A stretch of 64,000 bases of DNA from Streptomyces cupreus (GCF_014257025.1 NZ_JACMSF010000018.1:62001-126000), one strand, 5' to 3'. Shown: positions 41,108 through 50,402, numbered from the stretch's first letter. Numbers and translations are program-made. Notes: a model not told the origin generated them from the letters alone.

Positions 41108-42789
41108 CAGACATCCAACTGAGGCAGCTCCCGGCGCCCGTTCCTCTGAGGCCGGCGGCGACCCAGCGAAAGGCCTGTTCCGCTGCGGTCGTGCTGACGG
41201 CTCTGGCCTGCTTGCAGCAGGTCATGCTCGCCGCCGGGCTGGGGGGCTGGCTCCCCGGATACCAGCCCTGGCCGTACCTGTTGGCCGCCGCTCCGCTGTG
41301 GCTGCTGGCCCGGCCGTGGGAGGACCTGACGGACGAGCCGGTCGGTCGGGTGCCGCCGGCGGACCGGCTCCGGCGCGTGCCCGCATGGACCTATCTGCTC
41401 GGGGTGCTCCTTCTCGCCGCCGGGGTGTGGGCCGCGTTGCAGGACCACGAGCCGTACATCGGCCACGAAGAGGCGGTGTACGCCAACAAGGCCCGTTCCT
41501 GGCTGAACGGGACGCCCGACGCCGGCTGGGGCATGTACCGGCCCGTCGGGCTCCCCGCGCTGGGCGCCCTCGCTCTGGCCCTGCACAACGACGTGGGCGC
41601 CCTGCGCGCGGTGGCGCTGATCCTCGCCCTGTTCACGCTCACGGCCACGTACCTGGTCGCTGCCCGCTGGACGACACCCCGGCGGGCTGTCGTGGTCGTA
41701 CTCCTCCTGCTCAGCGGGCTGGGCTTCCTGCGCCGAATACCGGAGTTCCTCAATGACATAGGGGCGACGGGCCTGCTCCTCCTCGTCGTCTTCCTCCTCG
41801 TACGCGCGCAGGAGAAGAAGGGCTCGCGCGCGCTGCTGGCTGTGCCCCTGGTCGCCCTGGCCGCCTTCTACCTGCGCTACGGAGTGGTGGGGAACCTTGC
41901 GGCGGTCTGTCTGGCCGCGCTCCTCGCCTACGGTCCGCGAGCCTGGGCCGTCCAGGGTCGCCGGCTCCTCGCGGCCGTGGCCATCGTGATCGCAGGGCTG
42001 TTCCCGCACTTCGTGTACGCGACGAAGGTCGCCGGCTGGCCGCTCGGCCTGGTCTTCTCGGCGACGGCGCAGGCCAACCGCGCCTACGTGGGCGACGGCC
42101 TCGTCTACTACCTGGCGATCTTCCCGTATCGACTGGCAGGCGACCTGGGTGCCGTGGTGATGGGCGTGGGCGTCATCGCCGCCATCGCCGCCGTACGCCG
42201 GGTCCGCCGGGCGAGGGCGCACGAACTGCGGGCGGACGACCGACGGCGGGTGTTCCTGGGCACCACCGCCCTGCTCGTCTTCGTGATCCTGGGCTTCGCC
42301 ACCGACGGCGAACCGCGTTTCGTCTACCTCTCCGTCGTCCTCCTCACCGTTCTCGGTGTCGACGCCGTGGCCGAACTGACCGGCAGGCAGGCGGTGCGTG
42401 TGCTCACCGCCGTCGCCACGCTCGCTGCCCTCACGGTCCTGGGCACTGCCCAAGTCGTGGCACATGGCGCGATGCCGGGGCCGACACGCTTGGCCGCGTC
42501 CACCGTTCCAGCAGCGCGGCAGCTCGCGTCTCCCGGCCCGTGCCTGGTGGTGACGGGCTACGAGCCCGAGGTCGGCTGGTACTCCGGGTGCGATGCCGTC
42601 ACGTATGCGCAGTACAAGAAGATGCGCGTACCCGCCGACACCGAGGTCAGCCTGCTCCTCTTCGAACGGGGGCGCCTGCAGCCCGGCCCCGCCGGCCTCA
42701 AGCGGCTGATCGGTGACCGGGAGCCCCTGATCCGCAGGATCCCGACCCAGGGCTCGCTCGGGACAGCCACGGTCCTCACGCTACGGTGA
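41104..42789 (+). CDS. GT-C fold membrane glycosyltransferase (ArnT/PMT-like)
   Basis: 561 aa from ATG 41104, overlapping the previous stop by 4 bp. About 11 TM helices. The first long extracytoplasmic loop after TM2-3 has DHEPYIGHEEAVYANKARSW, the acid pair plus Y-x-N layout typical of GT39/GT83 lipid-linked sugar transferases. The C-terminal soluble part (about 470-561, CLVVTGYEPEVGWYSGCDAV) contains two Cys. It likely moves a sugar from a polyprenyl carrier to a protein or lipid at the outer membrane face. Context makes the secreted protein at 38074 or the cell surface plausible acceptors. Confidence 0.82.
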   Translation: MTDIQLRQLPAPVPLRPAATQRKACSAAVVLTALACLQQVMLAAGLGGWLPGYQPWPYLLAAAPLWLLARPWEDLTDEPVGRVPPADRLRRVPAWTYLLGVLLLAAGVWAALQDHEPYIGHEEAVYANKARSWLNGTPDAGWGMYRPVGLPALGALALALHNDVGALRAVALILALFTLTATYLVAARWTTPRRAVVVVLLLLSGLGFLRRIPEFLNDIGATGLLLLVVFLLVRAQEKKGSRALLAVPLVALAAFYLRYGVVGNLAAVCLAALLAYGPRAWAVQGRRLLAAVAIVIAGLFPHFVYATKVAGWPLGLVFSATAQANRAYVGDGLVYYLAIFPYRLAGDLGAVVMGVGVIAAIAAVRRVRRARAHELRADDRRRVFLGTTALLVFVILGFATDGEPRFVYLSVVLLTVLGVDAVAELTGRQAVRVLTAVATLAALTVLGTAQVVAHGAMPGPTRLAASTVPAARQLASPGPCLVVTGYEPEVGWYSGCDAVTYAQYKKMRVPADTEVSLLLFERGRLQPGPAGLKRLIGDREPLIRRIPTQGSLGTATVLTLR

Positions 42790-42829
42790 CCACCTGAATG
42801 GCCCCATCCTCAAGTGGCAGACTGCTTCC

Positions 42830-43249
42830 ATGACGACGCACAAGAACCTGCTCGGCGGCCCGGAACCGACGTACCTCCCGGAGAACGAAGAGGCGTACCG
42901 CCTGCTGGGCGAGGAATCCCAGCCCCCGGCCGAGGTCGCGGCGAAGCACCCCACGTTCTCGCTCGCGTGGGCGATGCTCGCCGACGACGCCTTCGAGGCG
43001 GGGCGAGTGGTCGAGTCGTACGCGTACGCGCGGACCGGCTATCACCGCGGTCTGGACTCGCTGCGCCGGGCCGGCTGGAAGGGGCACGGCCCCATCCCTT
43101 GGGACCACCGGGCCAATCGCGGGTTCCTGCGCTGCCTCGCCGCCCTCGCCCGTGCCGCCGGCGAGATCGACGAGAAGGACGAGACGGAGCGTTGCTGGCA
43201 GTTCCTCAAGGACAGCAGCGCCGAGGCGTACACCGAGCTGAAGCGGTAG
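42830..43249 (+). CDS. DUF3151 domain-containing protein
   Basis: 139 aa (MTTHKNLLGGPEPTYLPENE). Conserved motifs are RLLGEESQPPAEVAAKHPTF, SLAWAMLADDAFEAGRVVES, YAYARTGYHRGLDSLRRAGW and GPIPWDHRANRGFLRCLAAL. It is a conserved helical cytoplasmic protein without known function, found near fba in actinobacteria. CAGACT 6 bp before the ATG resembles a -10 element, so the transcript may be leaderless. Its stop is 6 bp from the convergent MFS gene's stop. Confidence 0.9.
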   Translation: MTTHKNLLGGPEPTYLPENEEAYRLLGEESQPPAEVAAKHPTFSLAWAMLADDAFEAGRVVESYAYARTGYHRGLDSLRRAGWKGHGPIPWDHRANRGFLRCLAALARAAGEIDEKDETERCWQFLKDSSAEAYTELKR

Positions 43250-43255
43250 TTGCCA

Positions 43256-44704
43256 CTATCCGATGCGCCCCTTGGCTCGGTCCCCCTCCAAGGGCGGAGC
43301 GGTGATCGAGCCGTGGGTGAGGCATTCGGGGTGTCGGCAGTCCGGCGGCAGGCGTCGTACCGTCGCGAAGGCCAGGGCGGAGCCTGCCACGAGGATGCCC
43401 GCGCACCAGAGCATGGCCTGGCCGAAGGCGTCGTCGAAGGCGTCCGGCGAGCGGTAGGCGTCCTCCCCCATCCCGGTCAGCAAGGGCAGCGCGGCCACGG
43501 CGACGAGGCCGGCGGCGCGGGCGGCCGCGTTGTTGATGCCGCTGGCCAGACCCGCCCGCGCGACGTCCACGGAGGCGAGGACGGTGGCGGTGAGCGGAGC
43601 GACCAGGGTGACCAGGCCGAACCCGAAGACGAGGACGGCGGGCAGTACGTCGGCCAGGTAGGAGGCGTCCGGGCCGACGCGCAGCATCAGCAGCAGGCCG
43701 ACCGCGCTCACCAGCGGTCCGACGGTGAGCGGGATCCGCGGCCCGATCCGGTCGGCCAGCTCGCCGGACCGGGCGGAGAGCAGCAGCATCAGCACGGTCG
43801 TCGGCAGCAGTGCCGTACCCGCGCCCAGGGCCGAGTAGCCGGAGACGACCTGGAGCTGGAGCGCGGCGAGGAAGAAGAACCCGCCGAGGGCCGCGTACAC
43901 GCACACGGTGACCAGGTTGACGGCGGTGAACTGGCGGGACGCGAAGATGTCGAGCGGCATCATCGGGTCGGGGCGCCGCTTCTCGACGTAGCCGAAGGCG
44001 ACCCCGAGGGCCACGCCCAGGGCCGCCGTGATCCAGTCCGCCTCGATCAGCGCATACGTCACCAGGGCGAGCGCCAGCGCCCCGAGGGCCGCGCCGAGCA
44101 CGTCGAAGCGGCCGTGCTTGGTGCCGTCCCCGGATTCGGGGACATGGCGTACGGCGATGGGGACGCACAGCAGCGCCAGCGGCACGTTCAGCAGGAACAC
44201 CCACCGCCAGCCGGGCCCGTCCACCAGCCAGCCGCCGAGGAACGGCCCCACGGCCGCCCCGATCCCGCCGAACCCGGACCACAGGCCCACCGCCCGTCCC
44301 CGGTCGTCGGGGTGGAAGGAGGCCTGGATGAGGGCGAGGGAACCGGGCGTGAGCAGCGCTCCGCCGATCCCCTGGAGGGCGCGGGCGGCGATGAGGACCC
44401 CTGCGTTCGGGGCGAGCCCGCACAGCAGGGAGGCCGCCGCGAACCAGATGACGCCGATGACGAAGATCTTGCGGCGGCCGTAGCGGTCGCCGAGTGAGCC
44501 CCCCAGCAGAATCAGTCCGGCCAGGGTGACCATGTACGCGTTGACCGTCCACTGCAACGCCGCCAGATCGGCGTCCAGATCGCGGCCGATGCGCGGCAGG
44601 GCCACATTGACGACGGTCGAGTCCAGCAGGGCCATGCTGGAGCCGAGGATGGTGGTCAGCAGGATCCAGCGGCCCTGCGGGGAGGCGAGCCGTACGTCGG
44701 GCAT
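43256..44704 (-). CDS. MFS drug transporter (DHA2, 14-TM)
   Basis: 482 aa from ATG 44704 (MPDVRLASPQGRWILLTTIL). Motifs are GSSMALLDSTVVNVALPRIG, the G-G-S-L-G-D-R-Y-G-R-R-K motif A, AARALQGIGGALLTPGSLAL, GLWSGFGGIGAAVGPFLGGW and LSARSGELADRIGPR in the second half. This is the 14-helix proton antiporter family exporting drugs and dyes (EmrB/QacA type). The C-terminus has a Cys/His tail (LPPDCRHPECLTHG) of unknown meaning. No regulator is adjacent. Confidence 0.93.
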   Translation of the reverse strand: MPDVRLASPQGRWILLTTILGSSMALLDSTVVNVALPRIGRDLDADLAALQWTVNAYMVTLAGLILLGGSLGDRYGRRKIFVIGVIWFAAASLLCGLAPNAGVLIAARALQGIGGALLTPGSLALIQASFHPDDRGRAVGLWSGFGGIGAAVGPFLGGWLVDGPGWRWVFLLNVPLALLCVPIAVRHVPESGDGTKHGRFDVLGAALGALALALVTYALIEADWITAALGVALGVAFGYVEKRRPDPMMPLDIFASRQFTAVNLVTVCVYAALGGFFFLAALQLQVVSGYSALGAGTALLPTTVLMLLLSARSGELADRIGPRIPLTVGPLVSAVGLLLMLRVGPDASYLADVLPAVLVFGFGLVTLVAPLTATVLASVDVARAGLASGINNAAARAAGLVAVAALPLLTGMGEDAYRSPDAFDDAFGQAMLWCAGILVAGSALAFATVRRLPPDCRHPECLTHGSITAPPLEGDRAKGRIG

Positions 44705-44720
44705 GACCCCAGGTATACAG

Positions 44721-44748
44721 CGAGCCCGGTGCCGTAGCACCGGGCTCG
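44721..44748 (-). terminator. Terminator downstream of fba
   Basis: CGAGCCCGGTGC and GCACCGGGCTCG form a perfect 12-bp stem with loop CGTA, 16 bp after the fba stop, and before the MFS start. Confidence 0.85.
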
Positions 44749-44763
44749 TCGCACAAACTCCGC

Positions 44764-45786
44764 TTACTTGATCTTCGTACCCGTGGAGCGCAGGTTCGCG
44801 CAGGCCTCGACGACGCGCGCGGCCATGCTCGCCTCGGCCAGCTTGCCCCAGGTGCGCGGGTCGTAGGTCTTCTTGTTGCCGACCTCGCCGTCGACCTTCA
44901 GGACGCCGTCGTAGTTCTGGAACATGTGGGCGGCGACCGGACGCGTGAAGGCGTACTGGGTGTCGGTGTCGAGGTTCATCTTCACGACGCCGTTCTCCAG
45001 CGCGGTGGCGATCTCCTCCGCGGTGGAGCCGGAGCCTCCGTGGAAGACGAAGTCGAACGGGCTCGCCTTGCCGTACTTCTCGCCGACGCCCTGCTGGAGG
45101 TCCTTCAGCAGCTCGGGACGGAGCACCACGTTGCCCGGCTTGTAGACGCCGTGGACGTTGCCGAAGGAGGCGGCCAGCAGGTAGCGGCCCTTCTCGCCCA
45201 GGCCGAGGGCCTCGGCGGTGCGCAGGGCGTCGTCGACGGTGGTGTACAGCTCGTCGTTGATCTCGTGGCTGACACCGTCCTCCTCGCCGCCGGTCGGGGT
45301 GATCTCGACCTCAAGAATGATCTTCGCGGCGGCGGCGCGGGGCAGCAGCTCCTGGGCGATGGCCAGGTTGTCGGCCAGGGTCTCGGCGGAGCCGTCCCAC
45401 ATGTGCGACTGGAACAGCGGGTTGCGGCCGGCCTTCACGCGCTCCTCGGAGACCGCGATCAGCGGGCGGACGTAGCCGTCCAGCTTGTCCTTCGGGCAGT
45501 GGTCGGTGTGCAGCGCGACGTTGACGTCGTACTTGGCGGCGACGATGTGCGCGAACTCGGCCAGGGCGACGGCGCCGGTGACCATGTCCTTGCTGTGCTG
45601 GCCGCCGAGGAACTCCGCACCACCGGTGGAGATCTGGACGATGCCGTCGCTCTCGGCCTCCGCGAAGCCGCGCAGCGCAGCGTGCAGGGTCTGGGAGGAG
45701 GTCACGTTGATGGCCGGGTAGGCGAACTTGCCTGCCTTCGCCCGGTCGAGCATCTCGTTGTAGACCTCGGGGGTTGCGATGGGCAT
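44764..45786 (-). CDS. fba: Class II fructose-bisphosphate aldolase
   Basis: Zinc-dependent aldolase splitting fructose 1,6-bisphosphate in glycolysis. 340 aa. Motifs: YPAINVTSSQTLHAALRGFA, LHTDHCPKDKLDGYV with catalytic Asp and Zn His, EVEITPTGGEEDGVSHEIND, SFGNVHGVYKPGNVVLRPEL, and FVFHGGSGSTAEEIATALEN with a Zn His and the phosphate loop, then VKMNLDTDTQYAFT. Length and order match the family. Monocistronic with its own terminator; the DUF3151 gene lies on the other side of the MFS gene. Confidence 0.98.
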   Translation of the reverse strand: MPIATPEVYNEMLDRAKAGKFAYPAINVTSSQTLHAALRGFAEAESDGIVQISTGGAEFLGGQHSKDMVTGAVALAEFAHIVAAKYDVNVALHTDHCPKDKLDGYVRPLIAVSEERVKAGRNPLFQSHMWDGSAETLADNLAIAQELLPRAAAAKIILEVEITPTGGEEDGVSHEINDELYTTVDDALRTAEALGLGEKGRYLLAASFGNVHGVYKPGNVVLRPELLKDLQQGVGEKYGKASPFDFVFHGGSGSTAEEIATALENGVVKMNLDTDTQYAFTRPVAAHMFQNYDGVLKVDGEVGNKKTYDPRTWGKLAEASMAARVVEACANLRSTGTKIK

Positions 45787-45925
45787 CTGTCCGCTCCTTG
45801 TGATGTGCGGGTTGCGTTCTGCGTACTTACGGCCCTGACCTAGACCTGGGGAGGCGACTTCATCGTCGTCGGGCCCATCTTTCCAGACGAACCGGGATGC
45901 TCCGAGAGCTGTCTCAGGCCGGACC

Positions 45926-46474
45926 TCAGTCCAGTCCGAGCTCGTCCTTGGCGTACGCGTAGCGGTACGGCACGCCCGCGCCCTCTTCGATCTTCTCGGC
46001 GGCCCCGGTCGCCCGGTCGACGATCGTCGCGACGGCCACGACCTCGGCGCCGGCCTCGCGCACGGCCTCCACGGCGGCCAGCGGGGAGCCGCCGGTGGTG
46101 GAGGTGTCCTCGACGACGAGCACGCGGCGGCCGGCGATGTCCGGGCCCTCGACCCGGCGCTGGAGCCCGTGCGCCTTGGCGGCCTTGCGGACGACGAAGG
46201 CGTCCAGCCTCCGGCCCCGGGCCGCGGCCGCGTGCAGCATCGCCGCGGCGACCGGGTCGGCGCCCATGGTGAGGCCGCCGACCGCGTCGAAGTCCAGGTC
46301 GGCGGTGAGGTCGAGGAGCACCTGGCCGACCAGGGGGGCGGCCTCTCCGTCGAGGGTGATGCGGCGCAGGTCGACGTAGTAGTCGGCCTCCAGACCCGAG
46401 GAGAGGGTCACCTTGCCGTGCACCACGGCCTTGTCCTTGATCTGCTGCAGCAGCTCGCCGCGTACGTCCGTCAT
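45926..46474 (-). CDS. pyrE: Orotate phosphoribosyltransferase
   Basis: Adds orotate to PRPP in pyrimidine synthesis. 182 aa (MTDVRGELLQQIKDKAVVHG). The PRPP-binding motif is RVLVVEDTSTTGGSPLAAVE, a preceding flexible loop is VRKAAKAHGLQRRVEGPDIA with catalytic Lys, and the core has AVGGLTMGADPVAAAMLHAA. Next gene upstream (epimerase) ends 10 bp before, so they are probably cotranscribed. Confidence 0.96.
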   Translation of the reverse strand: MTDVRGELLQQIKDKAVVHGKVTLSSGLEADYYVDLRRITLDGEAAPLVGQVLLDLTADLDFDAVGGLTMGADPVAAAMLHAAAARGRRLDAFVVRKAAKAHGLQRRVEGPDIAGRRVLVVEDTSTTGGSPLAAVEAVREAGAEVVAVATIVDRATGAAEKIEEGAGVPYRYAYAKDELGLD

Positions 46475-46484
46475 GCCGAACAGC

Positions 46485-47273
46485 TTAGAGGCGGGTCCAG
46501 CTCCAGGTGGTCGTGGCCTCCAGCGGCTCCAGCGGGGTGACCAGGCGGGGGAGCGTGTTCAGGCCGTTCGGCGGGCCGGTCTGCGGCTCCACGCACACGG
46601 CGGCCTCCTGCTCGTCGTAGACGACGACCCACTCCTCGGGGCTGGTGACCTTCAGGACGAGCTGCCCGGGCCAGGTGAGGGTGACGTCCACGCCGTCGGT
46701 CATGCCGAAGCAGTCGTCCCAGGGGCCCGGCTCGGGGTCGACGCGGTTGCCGGTGGGCAGATGGTCGGGGCCGCGCTCCTCCTGCCAGGTGGGGGTGAAG
46801 TCGAGCGTCACGTCCTCGCCGCCGAGGGTGCGGTTGAACCACGGGTGCCAGCCGATCTGGGCCGGGAAGGAGTCCGCGTACGTCTCCACCGACATCGTGA
46901 GCGTCAGCGAGCTCTCGGTGAGGCCGACGACCTGGGTGACGCGTCCGGTGTGCGGCCAGGGGTCGACGAGGTCGTACGTGATCACCGCCTCGTCCGCGGT
47001 GGTGCGGGCGGTGCGCCAGGCGCCGTCCCTCGCAGTGCCGTGGATGGCGTGGGGTGGGGAGTTCAGGGGCATCTGGACGACGGTGGCGCCGTCTCTGAAG
47101 CGGCCGTCCCTGATGCGGCCGCACCACGGGACCATCGGGAAGCAGCCGAAGCGGTCGCCCTGGCGGAGGAGTTCGGTTCCGCCGACGCGGAGTCCTCCGA
47201 TACGGCCGCCGTTGCCCGGTTGTACGGTCACCTCCGCGTCGCCCGCGGTCAGCGTGATGTCTTCGTTACTCAC
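46485..47273 (-). CDS. Aldose 1-epimerase family protein
   Basis: 262 aa (MSNEDITLTAGDAEVTVQPG). A galactose-mutarotase-like beta-sandwich: GGRIGGLRVGGTELLRQG, FPMVPWCGRIRDGRFRDG, the INxPPHAIHG-type motif (NSPPHAIHGTARDGAWRT) with one catalytic His, IGWHPWFNRTL with the other, and VVVYDEQEAAVCVEPQTGPP with the catalytic Glu. It interconverts sugar anomers; the exact sugar is unknown. It precedes pyrE by 10 bp. Confidence 0.92.
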   Translation of the reverse strand: MSNEDITLTAGDAEVTVQPGNGGRIGGLRVGGTELLRQGDRFGCFPMVPWCGRIRDGRFRDGATVVQMPLNSPPHAIHGTARDGAWRTARTTADEAVITYDLVDPWPHTGRVTQVVGLTESSLTLTMSVETYADSFPAQIGWHPWFNRTLGGEDVTLDFTPTWQEERGPDHLPTGNRVDPEPGPWDDCFGMTDGVDVTLTWPGQLVLKVTSPEEWVVVYDEQEAAVCVEPQTGPPNGLNTLPRLVTPLEPLEATTTWSWTRL

Positions 47274-47322
47274 GGGACGACCCTACTGGGGTGATCAAGA
47301 GGGCCTCCGCCTCACCGCTGTC

Positions 47323-48114
47323 CTATCGGCGTCTTCTGAGGACTCGGCTCACGACGATCGCGGAGGCTACGGCGAGAGCGGCCGCCGGGGCTGCCCAGCG
47401 GAGGGTGGAGGCGGGTTGGTTGGGCTGGGGGGCTGGGACGGGGGAGTAGCGGCCGCGGGGTGGGGCGTGGTCGACCTCTTCGGCGCTGCGGCCGATCATG
47501 GTGCGGCGCGCATGGGCGGCTTCGGGGGGCGCCCCGGCTTCGCCTTCGGCGGACTGGTTCCCACCCGCACTGTCCGTGCGGCTTTCGTCTTCGGGTGCGG
47601 GTGGCCCCTGTGGGGCTTCCTCGACGTCGGCGCCCGCGGGCTCCGGCGCCTCCGTCTCCTCCGGCTCAGGAAGCGTCGGCCCCGGCTCCGCCTCCATCGC
47701 CCCCAGGTTCTCCGCGAAACGGTTCAGCAGCCTTGTGACCGCCGATTGCACCTGTTCCGGCGGGAGTTGGGTGATGCGGCCGTCCGCCTTTGCCCTGGCC
47801 TCGAAGGTCAGGGTCGAGCCGTCTTCCGAATCGGTCACCCGGAGCCTCAGGGACAGTTGCACCGAGCCCGTGCCCCTCGCCTCGGCCGCCTCGCCCTCCA
47901 CCTCGTACGAGCCGTCCTCGCTCGGTGTGACGGCCAGGGCGCCCCGGTACGTGATCGTGTGACCGCCCACCCGTACCCTCAGGCGGCCGCTCACCGGCGT
48001 ATCCGCACCCGCGTCCTGCTGGAGCCCGGGAAGCGCCCGGGCGATCCGCGCGGGATCGGACAGCGCCTCCCTCAACCGAGCCGCGGCCACCGGAACGAAC
48101 ACCTCAAGCTCCAT
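47323..48114 (-). CDS. SRPBCC (CoxG-like) protein with C-terminal membrane anchor
   Basis: 263 aa from ATG 48114 (MELEVFVPVAAARLREALSD). The N-terminal CoxG/SRPBCC domain (about 1-150) includes IARALPGLQQDAG, VGGHTITYRGALAVTPSEDG, LTFEARAKADGRITQLPPEQ and SAVTRLLNRFAENL. A Pro/Glu-rich linker and a single C-terminal TM helix (AAPAAALAVASAIVVSRVLR) follow. CoxG homologues recruit molybdenum hydroxylases to the membrane, or bind lipophilic ligands; no such hydroxylase is near. Confidence 0.88.
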   Translation of the reverse strand: MELEVFVPVAAARLREALSDPARIARALPGLQQDAGADTPVSGRLRVRVGGHTITYRGALAVTPSEDGSYEVEGEAAEARGTGSVQLSLRLRVTDSEDGSTLTFEARAKADGRITQLPPEQVQSAVTRLLNRFAENLGAMEAEPGPTLPEPEETEAPEPAGADVEEAPQGPPAPEDESRTDSAGGNQSAEGEAGAPPEAAHARRTMIGRSAEEVDHAPPRGRYSPVPAPQPNQPASTLRWAAPAAALAVASAIVVSRVLRRRR

Positions 48115-48165
48115 GTCAGCGGAGCCTACCCAGGACGACCGCCGCCGCACCCCCCATCGGCGTAA

Positions 48166-49803
48166 TCAGTACCGCGGATGCACCAGCGTCGACGCCGCCA
48201 ACCCCCGTACCCGCAATTCCTCCGCCGCTCTCGCGTCCTCCCGCAGCCGCCCCTCCGTCAGCGTCCGCAGGCGCGGGCCCCCCGGGGACAGGCCCAGGGA
48301 GGGGCCGCTGCCGCGGGTCGCCAGGATGAAGCCCCAGTCGTCCGGCGCGTCCGTCCGGCCGGACGAGCGGTCCGGGCCCGCCGCGAAGCCGGGATCCCTC
48401 CCCACCACGGAGTAGGGCGCCGTCCACAGGCCCGCCGCCCGCAGCGTCGACTCGACCGTCCAGAAGACGCGGGAGCGGGACGCCACCGGGCCCGCATGCA
48501 CCACCAGGCGCCCGTCGTCGGTCAGCATGCGCCGGGCCAGGCCGTAGCACTCCTGCGAGTACAGCTTCGTGCTCGCCGTGATGCCCGGGTCCGGGAGGTC
48601 GGAGACGACGACGTCGTAGCGGGCCGTGGGTGTACGGCGCAGGTGGCGGAAGGCGTCCGCCGTGGTGACATGGACGCGCGGATCGTCGTACACCTGGCCG
48701 TTGAGGCCGGCGAGTGCCGGGTCCTCGCGGGCCAGGCGGACCACCTCCGCGTCCAGTTCCACGATGTCCACCCGCCGCACCCCCGGGTGCCGCAGCACCT
48801 CCCGCGCCGCCAGCCCGTCGCCGCCGCCCAGGATCAGCACCCGCTCGTGCGGGCCGTTCATCGCCGGGTGGACCAGCGCCTCGTGGTAGCGGTGTTCGTC
48901 GCGGCCGCTGACGCGGAGCCGGCCGTCGAGGTAGAGGTCGACCGGGTGGCCGTCGGTGCCTCCGGTGAGGACGACCTCCTGGACGTCGGTCTGGAGCGCC
49001 ACGCGTACGTCTGCGCCGTACACCGCGTGCCGGGCGGCCCGTTCGAAGTCGTCGACGTGGGCGGCGGCCGCGGCGAGGATGCCGAGGACCGTGAGGTTGG
49101 CGGCGAGCAGCAGCAGCCGGGCGCGCCGGGTCAGGTCGCGGCGGAACAGTCCGAGGACGAGGACGCCGCCGGCCAGCGCGTTGACCGCGCCGGTGATCAG
49201 CGCGCCGGTCAACTGGCCGAGCAGCGGCAGGAGAAGGAAGGGGAAGGCGAGGCCGCCGACGAGCGCGCCGACGTAGTCCGCGGCGAACAGGTCGGCCACC
49301 GCGCCGCCCGCGTCCTGACGCCGGATGCGCTGGATCAGCTCCATCAGCAGCGGGACTTCGGCGCCGATCAGCAGGCCGATGGCGAGGGAGAAGGTGACCA
49401 GCAGCACCCGGGGCCCCTGTGCCCAGAGTCCGCCCCAGTCGCCGGTCCAGGCGAACACGCCGTACAGAGCGAGCGCGCTGCAGCCGCCGACGAGGGCGAG
49501 GACCGTCTCGATCGCGCCGAAGCCGGCGGCGGCGTGCCAGCGCAGGCGTTTGGCGACGAGCGAGCCGAGGCCCATCGCGAAGACCATGACGGACAGCACG
49601 ACGGAGGCCTGGGTGACCGAGTCGCCGATCAAGTAGGAGGCGAGGGCCACCAGTTCGAGTTCGTACACGAGTCCGCAGGCGGCGCAGACGAAGACGCCCG
49701 CGAGGACCAGAAAGCGTCCTGTCCCCGGCCGGACGGGCAGCCGCGCCGGGCCGCCCCAGGTTGCCGGGGGGCCTGGCGGGGCGGGCGCGTGCGGTTCGAT
49801 CAC
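48166..49803 (-). CDS. Polytopic membrane spermidine-synthase-like protein
   Basis: 545 aa from GTG 49803. About seven N-terminal TM helices (FLVLAGVFVCAACGLVYELE; VTQASVVLSVMVFAMGLGSL; VLLVTFSLAIGLLIGAEVPL) are fused to a soluble SpeE-type domain: EVVLTGGTDGHPVDLYLDGR, RVLILGGGDGLAAREVLRHP with the SAM-like GGGDG loop, IVELDAEVVRLAREDPALA and YDVVVSDLPDPGI. This fused form is common in Streptomyces and differs from cytosolic SpeE. The aminopropyl donor and acceptor are unknown. The DUF2617 gene 62 bp upstream is its usual partner. Confidence 0.9.
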   Translation of the reverse strand: MIEPHAPAPPGPPATWGGPARLPVRPGTGRFLVLAGVFVCAACGLVYELELVALASYLIGDSVTQASVVLSVMVFAMGLGSLVAKRLRWHAAAGFGAIETVLALVGGCSALALYGVFAWTGDWGGLWAQGPRVLLVTFSLAIGLLIGAEVPLLMELIQRIRRQDAGGAVADLFAADYVGALVGGLAFPFLLLPLLGQLTGALITGAVNALAGGVLVLGLFRRDLTRRARLLLLAANLTVLGILAAAAAHVDDFERAARHAVYGADVRVALQTDVQEVVLTGGTDGHPVDLYLDGRLRVSGRDEHRYHEALVHPAMNGPHERVLILGGGDGLAAREVLRHPGVRRVDIVELDAEVVRLAREDPALAGLNGQVYDDPRVHVTTADAFRHLRRTPTARYDVVVSDLPDPGITASTKLYSQECYGLARRMLTDDGRLVVHAGPVASRSRVFWTVESTLRAAGLWTAPYSVVGRDPGFAAGPDRSSGRTDAPDDWGFILATRGSGPSLGLSPGGPRLRTLTEGRLREDARAAEELRVRGLAASTLVHPRY

Positions 49804-49865
49804 GCTGCGACGTTACGTCACGCGCCCAACACGCCTCGTCACCCACACGTGTGGAACTGGCGCCC

Positions 49866-50402
49866 TCAAATACCCGACGGGCTCAGGGCGCTCGCCGGAA
49901 CCCGGACGCCGACCCGGGTCCGGGTCGCCACCAACTGGCCGTCCTGCGGGTAGGCGTGCCAGGTCCGCCAGTGCATCTGCCCCTCGTGGCTGTGCACCAG
50001 CAGTGCGGTGAAGGCGTGCGGGCTGCCGGGGAAGACGCCGACCAGTCCGTTGGGGCGTTCGGCGACCAGCGCCAGCAACTCCTGTGCGCGGGCCGCGAAC
50101 TGACCCGGCGCCAGGACCTCGACGCGGGCGGCGAATTCGTACTCCCAGTCGCCGACCCGTTTGGCGACGCCCAGCGGGAGTGGGGTGCTGCTGCCCGGGA
50201 TGCATGCCACCGTCTCCGAGCAAGTGCCCCGCTCCTCCTCCAGGAGCACCTGGTGGGACGCGCCGAGCAGTCTCAACTGCAGCTTCGCCCCGGACAGTTC
50301 GAGGTCGAGTGTGGCCAGTGCGGGGAGCGGCTCACGCCCCAGGGCCCAGGCGAGGTCGGCCGCGCTCGTGTCGGTGTAGGAGGTGTTCAGGGTCGTGAGC
50401 AT
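49866..50402 (-). CDS. DUF2617 family protein
   Basis: 178 aa (MLTTLNTSYTDTSAADLAWA). Family motifs: LELSGAKLQLRLLGASHQVL, SETVACIP, DWEYEFAARVEVLAPGQFAA, and the conserved tail VHSHEGQMHWRTWHAYPQDG. Typically encoded directly upstream of the speE-like membrane protein, as here; probably cotranscribed. Function unknown. Confidence 0.9.
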   Translation of the reverse strand: MLTTLNTSYTDTSAADLAWALGREPLPALATLDLELSGAKLQLRLLGASHQVLLEEERGTCSETVACIPGSSTPLPLGVAKRVGDWEYEFAARVEVLAPGQFAARAQELLALVAERPNGLVGVFPGSPHAFTALLVHSHEGQMHWRTWHAYPQDGQLVATRTRVGVRVPASALSPSGI

